From Pseudomonas sp. 14P_8.1_Bac3 (GTDB lineage Bacteria > Pseudomonadota > Gammaproteobacteria > Pseudomonadales > Pseudomonadaceae): a stretch of 64,000 bases of DNA. Location: positions 33,834 to 97,833 of the forward strand of contig NZ_JANLOD010000007.1 of assembly GCF_025466085.1 (NCBI RefSeq), given 5' to 3'. Made by a program: the position numbers and the translations under genes. The notes under the pieces are model-generated. The model did no database searches and had not been told where the DNA came from. It saw nothing but the letters and a program-made list of their open reading frames with translations. The stretch's first letter is position 1. Each line of letters begins with the position of its first letter. Positions 44,946-52,807 of the stretch are shown here, in pieces.

Positions 44946-45950
44946 CGATTTTCCTCTCGCTTTTTGTTGTTGTCGTTTTTCAACGTACAACCGCTGCGAT
45001 TCGGACTTATGCGCGACTTGATGTTTTAACATACGGTGCAACATCTGCAGCATAGGGTCGCGGGGCAGGGGATTGGCGACCCTGGCAGGTGCATCGTCAG
45101 GGCTGACACGCGCGGCTTGCCGACTGATCTGCGACGCCAGTTCGCGGGCGCCGCTGAGCATTGCGCTGGCTTCAGGCAGATGGAACAGATGCAGCCGTTC
45201 GGCGTGTTCGCCGGCCCAGGTGATAAAGGTGGCCGCGCGCTGCCAGTGCATCCCCGAGAGCAGGGCGAACACGGTGCGTTCGGTGGAGCGATGCAGGCGC
45301 TCGAAGAACGCTTCCAGGTGGGGCGCGCGTAACCCGTCTTCGTAGGGCAGCCAGAGCACCTTGCCGCGATTGCTGACCGCGCGCAGTACCCCGTGACTGA
45401 GCTTGCCCTGGTCGCTGCGCGCCCCGTAGTCGTCGATCCAGTGGATTTCGCCGTTCTGTTGACGAGCCTGCTCGAGAATGTCCCGGTAGGTGCTGCGGTA
45501 CCAGCGCTGCACCGCCAGCGACGCATTCGCGATGCGCTTTGCCGGGCGCTCGGCATTGAGCTGCCAGCGTTGCAGATAATGGGCGGCGGTGCGTTCCGGC
45601 AACTCGATATCGTGCAGGCGCTTGACCAGTGCCTGCATCGCTTCCAGGTGCCAGAGCAGGAACGGTAACTGGTGCCGTTCCGGCGGCGTGCTGACCAGCA
45701 AGCGATAGATAGTCTGTTCCTGCTCTGCAGAGAGGCTGCGACCTTCACCTGGTTTGCGCCCGCGTTCGCGTACGGGCACGGCCTTCCAGCCACCGGCTTG
45801 CCACGCCTTGTAGGCGGAGATGATGGTCGGCGACGACAAGCCGGTGTCCTGGCTGATGGCTTTGAGCGTGCTGCCGGCGATGCGCAACTTCACGGCGCGC
45901 AGGCGCAGCTGGTTGATCTGTGGAACGGAGAGCTGATTGCCGCGGGACAC
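44046..45950 (-). CDS. Domesticated transposase-like HTH protein in frame with CysD (634-codon frame)
   Basis: The frame opens at a GTG with AGGAG five bases upstream and runs without a stop through CysD. Residues 1-335 resemble an IS630-type transposase: an HTH ([34 protein letters not shown]), a second winged segment, and a DDE-like core with [13 protein letters not shown]. The second catalytic Asp and the ELNPIE end are not found ([14 protein letters not shown] instead), so transposition is unlikely and a regulator is more plausible. The tail before CysD is Lys/Arg/Gln-rich ([14 protein letters not shown]). Either a true fusion or two products from one frame are made. Confidence 0.65.
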   Translation of the reverse strand: MSRGNQLSVPQINQLRLRAVKLRIAGSTLKAISQDTGLSSPTIISAYKAWQAGGWKAVPVRERGRKPGEGRSLSAEQEQTIYRLLVSTPPERHQLPFLLWHLEAMQALVKRLHDIELPERTAAHYLQRWQLNAERPAKRIANASLAVQRWYRSTYRDILEQARQQNGEIHWIDDYGARSDQGKLSHGVLRAVSNRGKVLWLPYEDGLRAPHLEAFFERLHRSTERTVFALLSGMHWQRAATFITWAGEHAERLHLFHLPEASAMLSGARELASQISRQAARVSPDDAPARVANPLPRDPMLQMLHRMLKHQVAHKSESQRLYVEKRQQQKARGKSMTLTHLQRLEAESIQAMREVVAEADNPVMLYSIGKDSAVMLHLAMKAFYPAKPPFPLLHVDTTWKFQEMYRFRDQMVAKLDVDLLTHTNPEGIEMGISPFKHGSQIHTDIMKTEGLKQALDHYGFDAAFGGARRDEEKSRAKERIFSFRSDRHRWDPKNQRPELWHLYNTRKHKGESIRVFPLSNWTELDIWQYIYLENIPIVPLYFAAPRPVVERDGMLIMVDDERMPLNPGEVPMMRNVRFRTLGCYPLTGAVESDADTLPKIIQEMLLTRTSERQGRMIDHDASASMEKKKQEGYF

Positions 45951-46075
45951 AGGAACTCCTGTTAAACATCCATTCGCTGATTGGCCAAGGTGTGGATGTC
46001 TGTACTGTTCCCGGATCCGAAAAACGGCGCATAGGCTGTATGGACTACACGAAGAATAAAAACAGGAGAGGTCTC

Positions 46076-46840
46076 ATGAACGAGTCAATGGTTGTTCTGC
46101 TGGAAGATGTCATCGCTATCGTTCGCGCAGCGGGCGAGGTGGTGCTGGAGGTGTATCGCTCGGATTTCGAGGTGCGTGGCAAAGACGATGCCTCGCCGGT
46201 GACCGAAGCGGACGAGCGCGCCGAGGCCTTGATTCTGCAGGCCCTGGCCGCGCGTACGCCGCAGATTCCAGTGATTTCGGAAGAGGCCGCCGCAGCCGGC
46301 CAGGTGCCCGAGGTGGGCGAACGCTTCTGGCTGGTGGACCCATTGGATGGCACCAGGGAATTCATCAATCGTAACGGCGAATTCACCGTCAACATCGCGC
46401 TGATCGATCACGGTGAGCCGGTGCTCGGCGTGGTCCTCGCGCCCGCGCTGGAGCGCCTGTTTGCCGGTGCCCTTGGTGGTGGCGCCTTTATCGAACAGGC
46501 TGGGCAACGCCAGCCCATCCACTGCCGTGCCGTGGCGCCAGAGGGCCTGGACGTGGTTGCCAGCCGCTCCCATGGCGATGCTCAGGCGCTGGAGAAATTC
46601 CTCGACGGACGCCCGGTGCGATCACTGAAAAGCGCCGGCTCATCGCTGAAGATTTGCCTGGTGGCGGCCGGCGAGGCAGACCTGTATCCGCGCCTGGGGC
46701 GCACCATGGAATGGGACATCGCCGCGGGCCATGCCGTGCTGGTCGCGGCCGGTGGCCAGATCCGCACACTGGACGGGGATGTGCTGTGTTACGGCAAGCC
46801 TGGTTTGGATAACCCGCATTTCTATGCTCAGGGTCTATAG
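46076..46840 (+). CDS. cysQ: 3'(2'),5'-bisphosphate nucleotidase CysQ
   Basis: 254 residues of the inositol-monophosphatase-like family. Metal-site motifs are intact: DASPVTEADERAE, ISEEAA, WLVDPLDGTREF and EWDIAAGHAVLVAAGG. CysQ hydrolyses PAP, the inhibitory by-product of sulfotransferases, to AMP. It is transcribed divergently from the sulfation operon, completing the PAPS-PAP cycle. Start ATG preceded by AGGAGAGG. Other members of the fold act on inositol phosphates, but the context favours PAP. Confidence 0.93.
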   Translation: MNESMVVLLEDVIAIVRAAGEVVLEVYRSDFEVRGKDDASPVTEADERAEALILQALAARTPQIPVISEEAAAAGQVPEVGERFWLVDPLDGTREFINRNGEFTVNIALIDHGEPVLGVVLAPALERLFAGALGGGAFIEQAGQRQPIHCRAVAPEGLDVVASRSHGDAQALEKFLDGRPVRSLKSAGSSLKICLVAAGEADLYPRLGRTMEWDIAAGHAVLVAAGGQIRTLDGDVLCYGKPGLDNPHFYAQGL

Positions 46841-46874
46841 ATCCCAGACTTGCGCGCGGAATCAACACCAAACC

Positions 46875-47117
46875 CTGTAGGAGCCAGCCTGCTGGCGATG
46901 AACACCAGAGCGCTGCGTTCATTCAGGCAGCCCGCGTCATCGTTAACGACCATCGCGAGCATGCTCGCTCCTACAGGTTCTGCGTCGTGTGATGGAATCC
47001 GGATCACACCAAACACTGTAGGAGCGAGCTTGCTCGCGAAAAACCCGAGCGCGCCTCGGGGTGTCTGGCTGCCCACATTATCGTTGACGACCATCACGAG
47101 CATGCTCGCTCCTACAG
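46875..47117. repeat. Two REP pairs with a 141-bp period
   Basis: CTGTAGGAG opens units at 46875 and 47016; each closes with CTCGCTCCTACAG (ending 46976 and 47117). The connecting segment TTCTGCGTCGTGTGATGGAA is repeated in altered form after the second. No gene is seen in this 300-base gap between the convergent cysQ and MFS genes. Confidence 0.85.
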
Positions 47118-47144
47118 GTTCTGTGTCGTGTGACAGAACCGGGT

Positions 47145-48473
47145 TCAGGCCGTCACGGCCTGGACCGGTGCGGCAAGCGGAGCGGGGTTGTTCATCTGTT
47201 GGCGGTAACGTGGCAGCGCCAACGTCAGGAACACGCTGGCCAGCGCCAGCATCGACACGGACGCAGCCAGGGCATAACGCAGGGATTCACTGCCCAGGCG
47301 TGGCACGAAGAAGTCGCTGAGCATCCCGACCAGCAGCGGCCCGACGCCCACGCCCAGCAGGGTCATGGACATGACGAAAATCGCCGTGGCCTGGGCCAGT
47401 CGCGTGGCCGGGAAGAGGTGGGTGATGGCGCTCAGGCAAGGCGTTGCCCACCACACGCCAAAGAAGCCGAAGGCGCTGTAGAACAGGAAGGCTTGTGGCA
47501 CGGCGATGCTTCCGATGTGAAAGGCCGTGCCTTGCGGCCAGAGAAAATACGCCAGCGCGAGGGGGATGCTGAGCAGTGTGCCCAGCAGCGGCACGCCGAT
47601 CTGCCAGCCGACATCGCGGCGCGCCATGCGGTCGGTGAGCACGCCACAGACCAGCGTCCCGACGGTCGACCCGGTGCCACCCACCACCCCCACCAGAAAA
47701 CCGGCCTCCTGCATGTTCAGGCCGTGGGAGCGGATCAGGAAGCTCGGGCTCCAGGTGCCGATGGCGTAGCCGGCAATCGCCGCGGCGCCACCGGTGAGGA
47801 CCAGCCACAGAAACGAGGGCATGCGAAACAGCTCGACGAGGGTCTTGAACCAGCCGTCCTGCAGTGCCGCGACGTTCCTCAGTGGCGTTACCCGCTTGGG
47901 CGCGCGCACGGTCAAAAGCAGCAGCAGGCCAAGGAGAATTCCCGGCGCACCGATCAACAAAAAGGCGTAGCGCCAGCCATGGTGCTGGGCGATCCAGCCG
48001 CCCAGGCCGAGCCCGACTATCGCCCCCAGGCTCGAGCCGAGCATCAGGAATGCCAGGGCCGTTGAGCGACGGTTAGCCGGGTACAGGTCCGAAACCATGG
48101 CCACCGACGGTGCCGTGCCGCCGGCCTCACCCACGGCCACCCCGACCCGCGCCAGCACGAGGGTCAGGAAGTTGCCGGCCACGCCGCAGAGCATGGTCAT
48201 CAGGCTCCAGGCGATGCAGCTGAAAGCGATGACCGGCTTGCGCCCGATGCGGTCCGACAGGCGCCCCAGCGGGAAGCCGAACACGGTGTAGAACACGGCG
48301 AAGGTGACGCCCGAGAGCAGGCCGATCCCGGTGTCGGAAATGCCGAATTCGAGCTTCACCGGCTCGATCAGGATCGCCATCAACTGGCGGTCGATGTAGT
48401 TGAACACGTAGATGCTGGCGAGCACGAAAAGCGCGTAGTGCGTTCGCCATGTCACGAGTGGAGGATGGTTCAC
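47145..48473 (-). CDS. MFS transporter (paralogue of the one at 12909-14249)
   Basis: 442 residues, 12 predicted helices: LFVLASIYVFNYIDRQLMAILIEPVKLEFG, PLGRLSDRIGRKPVIA, and a second-half repeat. The family (spinster-like or organic-anion MFS) often imports aromatic or terpenoid acids in pseudomonads. A GTG start at 48473 is chosen because GGGAG lies 8 bases upstream and because longer starts would fall inside the promoter box at 48534-48551. It is a single-gene unit. Confidence 0.85.
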   Translation of the reverse strand: MNHPPLVTWRTHYALFVLASIYVFNYIDRQLMAILIEPVKLEFGISDTGIGLLSGVTFAVFYTVFGFPLGRLSDRIGRKPVIAFSCIAWSLMTMLCGVAGNFLTLVLARVGVAVGEAGGTAPSVAMVSDLYPANRRSTALAFLMLGSSLGAIVGLGLGGWIAQHHGWRYAFLLIGAPGILLGLLLLLTVRAPKRVTPLRNVAALQDGWFKTLVELFRMPSFLWLVLTGGAAAIAGYAIGTWSPSFLIRSHGLNMQEAGFLVGVVGGTGSTVGTLVCGVLTDRMARRDVGWQIGVPLLGTLLSIPLALAYFLWPQGTAFHIGSIAVPQAFLFYSAFGFFGVWWATPCLSAITHLFPATRLAQATAIFVMSMTLLGVGVGPLLVGMLSDFFVPRLGSESLRYALAASVSMLALASVFLTLALPRYRQQMNNPAPLAAPVQAVTA

Positions 48474-48533
48474 TGCGGGTGCTCCCGGTTTTGTTCTGGT
48501 TATCGCGATGCTCGGCTCGCCGCGGTTTTTTCT

Positions 48534-48551
48534 CATCGTCCGTTCAGACCA
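48534..48551 (-). promoter_or_regulatory. Cluster box 6 (minus strand), MFS gene
   Basis: Minus strand: TGGTCTGAACGGACGATG; only the second base departs from the consensus. GAGCAT lies 20 bases downstream, about 35 bases before the GTG start of the MFS gene. Confidence 0.7.
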
Positions 48552-48592
48552 TTTTTCACCCGCGGACAAACCGCCGTGCACCCGGGCAAACC

Positions 48593-48610
48593 TAGTCTTG
48601 TCGGACGATG
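48593..48610 (+). promoter_or_regulatory. Cluster box 7, OYE operon
   Basis: TAGTCTTGTCGGACGATG, all fixed positions match. AATCAT lies 20 bases downstream. Together with box 6, 41 bp away on the other strand, it forms a divergent control region. Confidence 0.75.
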
Positions 48611-48726
48611 TTTCGCTCGCGCTCAGGATCAATCATTCAGCCCATCTTCGCTGGTCAGTCGGCACTTGCCCCGTTAGCGGCAGGCCCGGCGGCCACCCGA
48701 AAACAATAAGAAGCTGAGGAATTGAA

Positions 48727-49812
48727 ATGAGCGTCCTGTTCGAGCCGGTTACCCTGGGCGAGCTGCAACTGGCCAACCGCATTGTCATGGCGCCGATGAC
48801 GCGTAGCCGCGCCCTGGTCGACGCGATACCCGGCAGCGACATGGTCGAGTACTACCGCCAGCGCGCCGGTGCCGGGCTGATTGTAGCCGAGGGCACGGCG
48901 CCTTCCGCCAGCGGCCTGGGTTATTGCCGCACGCCGGCCATCTACAGTCGCGAGCAGATCGACGGTTGGCGGCAGGTCACCGACGCGGTGCATGCCGAGG
49001 GTGGGCGCATCGTCCTGCAGCTGATGCACGTCGGTCGCGCCGCCAGTCAGCACAACAAGCCGGCAGGGGCTGCCACGGTGGCGCCTTCGGCACTGCGTGC
49101 ACGCACCCAGGTGTTCAGTGACAGCGCGGGGCTGGTGGACACCGACGAGCCCCAGGCCCTGACGCTACAAGGCATCGCTGACGTCATCGAAGACTATCGC
49201 CAGGCCGCAATCAATGCACGTCAGGCCGGGTTCGACGGCGTCGAGCTGCACTGCACCAGCGGCTATCTGCCGATGCAGTTCATGGCCAGCGGCAGCAATC
49301 GGCGCAGCGATGCCTACGGTGGCGATGCGCGCGGCCGCGTGCGCTTTGCCAAGGAAGTGATCGAGGCCATGGTCCATGCGATTGGCGCCGGACGCGTCGG
49401 ATTTCGCCTGTGTCCCGGCAACCCCTACAACGACATTGAAGACATCGATCCGGCGGCCACTGCGGCGGCCCTGTGCGAAGCCGTCGCGCCGCTGCGCCTG
49501 GCTTACCTGCACATCATGCGTTCGCCGTTGCTCGACCTCGATGCCTTTGCTCTGGCACGCAAACACAGCCCTCACGCGTTGATTCTCAACGATGGTTTCG
49601 ACGGCTCTTCGGCCAGCGCAGCGCTCGCGTCGGGCGAGGGTGCTGCTGTGTCGTTCGGTCGTCATTTTATTGCCAACCCCGATCTGGTCGAGCGCTTGAA
49701 GCACGGCCTGCCGCTGAGTCGCTTCGACCGCAAGACCCTCTACACACCGGGCTCGACCGGCTACTCGGATTACCCCGCCTATCAAGCAGCTGCCCAGGAG
49801 GTGACGCCATGA
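48727..49812 (+). CDS. Old-yellow-enzyme family NADH:flavin oxidoreductase
   Basis: 361 residues, FMN-binding TIM barrel: FEPVTLGELQLANRIVMAPMTRSRA at the N-terminus, LQLMHVGR, and the C-terminal SFGRHFIANPDLVERL. OYE enzymes reduce activated C=C bonds. The active-site pair that binds the substrate carbonyl, normally His-x-x-Asn or His-x-x-His, reads HCTS here, so Ser replaces the second residue; the following Tyr (GYLPMQF) is kept. In a steroid-like pathway it could reduce an enone or dienoyl-CoA. It heads an operon with a CoA ligase and a metallo-beta-lactamase-fold enzyme. Confidence 0.87.
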   Translation: MSVLFEPVTLGELQLANRIVMAPMTRSRALVDAIPGSDMVEYYRQRAGAGLIVAEGTAPSASGLGYCRTPAIYSREQIDGWRQVTDAVHAEGGRIVLQLMHVGRAASQHNKPAGAATVAPSALRARTQVFSDSAGLVDTDEPQALTLQGIADVIEDYRQAAINARQAGFDGVELHCTSGYLPMQFMASGSNRRSDAYGGDARGRVRFAKEVIEAMVHAIGAGRVGFRLCPGNPYNDIEDIDPAATAAALCEAVAPLRLAYLHIMRSPLLDLDAFALARKHSPHALILNDGFDGSSASAALASGEGAAVSFGRHFIANPDLVERLKHGLPLSRFDRKTLYTPGSTGYSDYPAYQAAAQEVTP

Positions 49813-51662
49813 ACCTGAATGACGTGACCCGCCTGTTGCCGAACCGCCCGGTGCCACGGGAGCAGACCCAGGCCCTGCTTGACCAGCGTTCGGCGGCTGC
49901 CGGGCTGATCAAGCCCCGCGACCTCTTCACCCTGGCCGACCGCCTGGAGCATCAGGCGCGCGAGCAGGGCGAGCGGACGTTTCTGATCTATGGCGAACAG
50001 CGCCTCAGCTACTTCGAGGTCGATGCGCGGGCCAACCAGATGGCCCATACCTTTTATGCCAACGGCCTGCGCGCAGGCGATGTCTGCGCCCTGGCCATGG
50101 AAAACCGTCCGGCGTTTTTCTGCACCTGGTTCGGCCTGGTCAAGCTCGGCGTGGTAGTGGCGTTCATCAACACCCAGGTCAACGGCCGCCCGCTGTTGCA
50201 CGCCTTGCAGACCACCGAAGCCAAAGCGCTGGTGGTCGGCGAGGAATGCCTGGCCAACGTGCAGGCGACGCAAGGGTTTCCGGATTTGCCGTGCTGGCTG
50301 ATACGTGACCCGGAAAACCCGTGGGCGGATGTGTTGCCTAAAGGCGTCGACGGGCATTTCGATGCGCGCCTGGAGAAGGCCCCGCGCACACCGTTTCCCC
50401 GCGATATCCGCGCGCACATCGATGCGCAGACCCCGACGCTACTGATCTTCACCTCCGGCACCACCGGCCTGCCCAAGGCGGCGCGCTACAGCCACATGCG
50501 CTGGATGTCTTCGGGGGATGTGATGCAGGCCACGTTGAATGTCACGTGCGAGGACGTGTTCTATTGCTGCCTGCCGCTGTACCACGGCGCCGCTGCCACG
50601 TCGGTGACATCGACGGCGCTACGGGCCGGTGCGGCCATCGTGGTGCGGCGCAAGTTCAGCGTGCGTGAATTCTGGAATGACGTCGCGCGCCATCAGATCA
50701 GCATTTTTCAGTACATCGGCGAAATCTGCCGCTACCTGCTCAACCAGCCACCGCGACCGGGCGAACGCGAGCACAGCCTGCGCTGCATGCTCGGTGCCGG
50801 CCTGTCGCCGGATTCCTGGCAGCGCTGGCTGGAACGCTTTGGCCCGATCCAGGTGTTCGAGGGGTGGGGCGCTACCGAGGCGAATGCCGCGCTGATCAAC
50901 GTCGATAACTATTTCGGTTCCTGCGGACGGGTGCCGGACTGGAACAAGACCAACCTGCGTCTGGTGCGTTACGACATTGAAAACGACTGCCATCCACGGG
51001 ACGAAAACGGTTTCTACCAGCTGTGCAACGTCGGCGAAATCGGTGAGGCCATGGGCTTCATCGTCGATCACCCGGAGATCGGCGGCGGCCGTTTCGAGGG
51101 TTACACCTCGAGCGAAGCCACCGAGAGCAAGATCCGCCGCAATGTGCTGCGCGAGGGCGATGCCTATTGGAGTTCCGGTGACCTGCTGCGCGAGGACGCC
51201 GATGGCTACTGCTATTTCGTCGACCGCATCGGCGACACCTATCGCTGGAAAAGCGAGAACGTGTCGACCCAGGAAGTGGCCGACGCCCTGAGCGATCTGT
51301 CAGGCCTCGAGCTGATCAACGTTTACGGTGTCCAGGTGCCGGGGCATGAAGGCCGTGCCGGGATGGCCGCGGTGCTGATGCAGGCTGATCGCGCATTCGA
51401 TCCGCAGGCCCTGTATGCCCTGACCGAAGCGCGCCTGCCGCGCTATGCGGCCCCGGTGTTCATTCGGGTCACCCGGTCGGCAGACCTGACCGCCAGCTTC
51501 AAGCTGCGCAAGGTCGACCTGCAGCGCCAGGGTTATTGCCCGGATCTGTGCCACGATCCGCTGTTCATTCGCGACGATCAGGCCCGCACGTATGTGCCTT
51601 ACTCGGTCGAGGCGCTGACGCGCGCCGGGCTGGCACCTTTCGCGGTGGCTGACCATGGCTGA
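49809..51662 (+). CDS. AMP-binding acyl-CoA synthetase, FATP/very-long-chain type (CoA ligase 2)
   Basis: 617 residues. LLIFTSGTTGLPKAARYSH (A3), GWGATEANA (A5), YWSSGDLLREDADGYCYFVDRIGDTYRWKSENVSTQEV (A7-A8 region, quoted here by its YWSSGD and DRIGDTYRWK motifs) identify the fatty-acid-transport/steroid-CoA ligase branch (FadD6, FadD17, FadD19 relatives). Likely activates a steroid C5 or C3 side-chain acid. The start overlaps the OYE stop (ATGA); the end overlaps the next gene by 8 bp. Confidence 0.86.
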   Translation: MNLNDVTRLLPNRPVPREQTQALLDQRSAAAGLIKPRDLFTLADRLEHQAREQGERTFLIYGEQRLSYFEVDARANQMAHTFYANGLRAGDVCALAMENRPAFFCTWFGLVKLGVVVAFINTQVNGRPLLHALQTTEAKALVVGEECLANVQATQGFPDLPCWLIRDPENPWADVLPKGVDGHFDARLEKAPRTPFPRDIRAHIDAQTPTLLIFTSGTTGLPKAARYSHMRWMSSGDVMQATLNVTCEDVFYCCLPLYHGAAATSVTSTALRAGAAIVVRRKFSVREFWNDVARHQISIFQYIGEICRYLLNQPPRPGEREHSLRCMLGAGLSPDSWQRWLERFGPIQVFEGWGATEANAALINVDNYFGSCGRVPDWNKTNLRLVRYDIENDCHPRDENGFYQLCNVGEIGEAMGFIVDHPEIGGGRFEGYTSSEATESKIRRNVLREGDAYWSSGDLLREDADGYCYFVDRIGDTYRWKSENVSTQEVADALSDLSGLELINVYGVQVPGHEGRAGMAAVLMQADRAFDPQALYALTEARLPRYAAPVFIRVTRSADLTASFKLRKVDLQRQGYCPDLCHDPLFIRDDQARTYVPYSVEALTRAGLAPFAVADHG

Positions 51663-52740
51663 TCTCGACGACAACGGTCACGAACTGCGCGGCGGCCTGC
51701 GTTATCCCTGGCCGCAGGCGCCCGACGCCGGTCAGGTGCGCGAGGTGGCGCCTGGGGTGTGGTGGCTGCGCATGCCGCTGCCGTTCCGCCTGGATCACAT
51801 CAACCTCTATCTGCTGCGCCATACCGATGGCTGGGTCGTGGTGGACACCGGCATGAACACCGAGCAGACCCGCGAAGTCTGGGATCAGGTACTGACCCAG
51901 GTGTGCGACGGCCTGCCGCTGCTGGCGGTGGTCTGCACCCACTTTCACTCCGATCACGCCGGGGTGGCCGCGTGGCTTTCGGAACGCTTTCACTGCCCGG
52001 TGTACATGACCTTCAGCGAATTCCACGCGCTGCACCTCAGGTTTCCCGGTGATCGTCCACCGGGCTGGGACTTGCTCGATTTTTACCGCAAGGCGGGTGT
52101 CGATGACGAGCGAAGTGCCGAGATGTTCGCGGTGATGAGCAACGCTCACTTCCTCCCCGCGCCACTGAACCATTACCGCCGTTTGCGCGAAGGCAGCCAG
52201 TTGCACATCGGCGGTCGTACCTGGCAGGTGGTCATCGGTCGCGGTCACTCACCGGAACACGCCTGCCTGTATGCCGCCGAAGACGGCCTGCTGATCTCCG
52301 GCGACCAGGTCTTGCCGCGCATCACCTCGACCGTCGGCGTGCACGCTACCGAACCGTTGGCCGACCCGCTGCGCGACTGGCTTGACTCCATCGAACATCT
52401 GCGTGCCTTGCCCGACAGCGTGCTGGTGCTGCCGGCCCATGAGCGACCGTTTTTCAATTTGCACACGCGCCTGGATCAGTTGGAAGCCCATCACCGCGGG
52501 CATCTGGCGCTGCTGCTGGCCAGCTGTGACGAGCCGCGCACCGCGCTCGAACTGATGGCCGTGTTGTTTCCCAAGTTGTCGGGTCGTTTCGACGAACTGA
52601 TGGCGCTCGGCGAAACGTTGGCCCATGCCAACTACCTGGTGGCTGAAGGTGCGCTCGAGCGGGAAGAGGACCGGGGGCGCTATCGCTACCGGAGTGCTGT
52701 AAGGGGAGCGTGCGCTGTTACACCGCTCAGGGTGTTCTGA
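51655..52740 (+). CDS. Metallo-beta-lactamase-fold hydrolase
   Basis: 361 residues. The metal ligands are visible: THFHSDHAG, GRGHSPEH, ISGDQVLPR and LPAHERPF. A C-terminal helical extension after about residue 270 resembles the winged-helix tail of LACTB2/glyoxalase-II-like proteins. Overlapping the CoA ligase, it may hydrolyse a thioester or lactone of the same substrate. Exact reaction unknown. Confidence 0.85.
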   Translation: MADLDDNGHELRGGLRYPWPQAPDAGQVREVAPGVWWLRMPLPFRLDHINLYLLRHTDGWVVVDTGMNTEQTREVWDQVLTQVCDGLPLLAVVCTHFHSDHAGVAAWLSERFHCPVYMTFSEFHALHLRFPGDRPPGWDLLDFYRKAGVDDERSAEMFAVMSNAHFLPAPLNHYRRLREGSQLHIGGRTWQVVIGRGHSPEHACLYAAEDGLLISGDQVLPRITSTVGVHATEPLADPLRDWLDSIEHLRALPDSVLVLPAHERPFFNLHTRLDQLEAHHRGHLALLLASCDEPRTALELMAVLFPKLSGRFDELMALGETLAHANYLVAEGALEREEDRGRYRYRSAVRGACAVTPLRVF

Positions 52741-52807
52741 GCGGGCGACACGGCAGCCGTGTTGAACATTCCAGGCAGCCAGCCGGCTGCCCTTCAGGAG
52801 AGTCAGT

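Noticed and set aside
44946..45950. Intact insertion sequence of the IS630 family
   Set aside because: No terminal inverted repeats or second catalytic Asp were found, and the frame runs straight into cysD.
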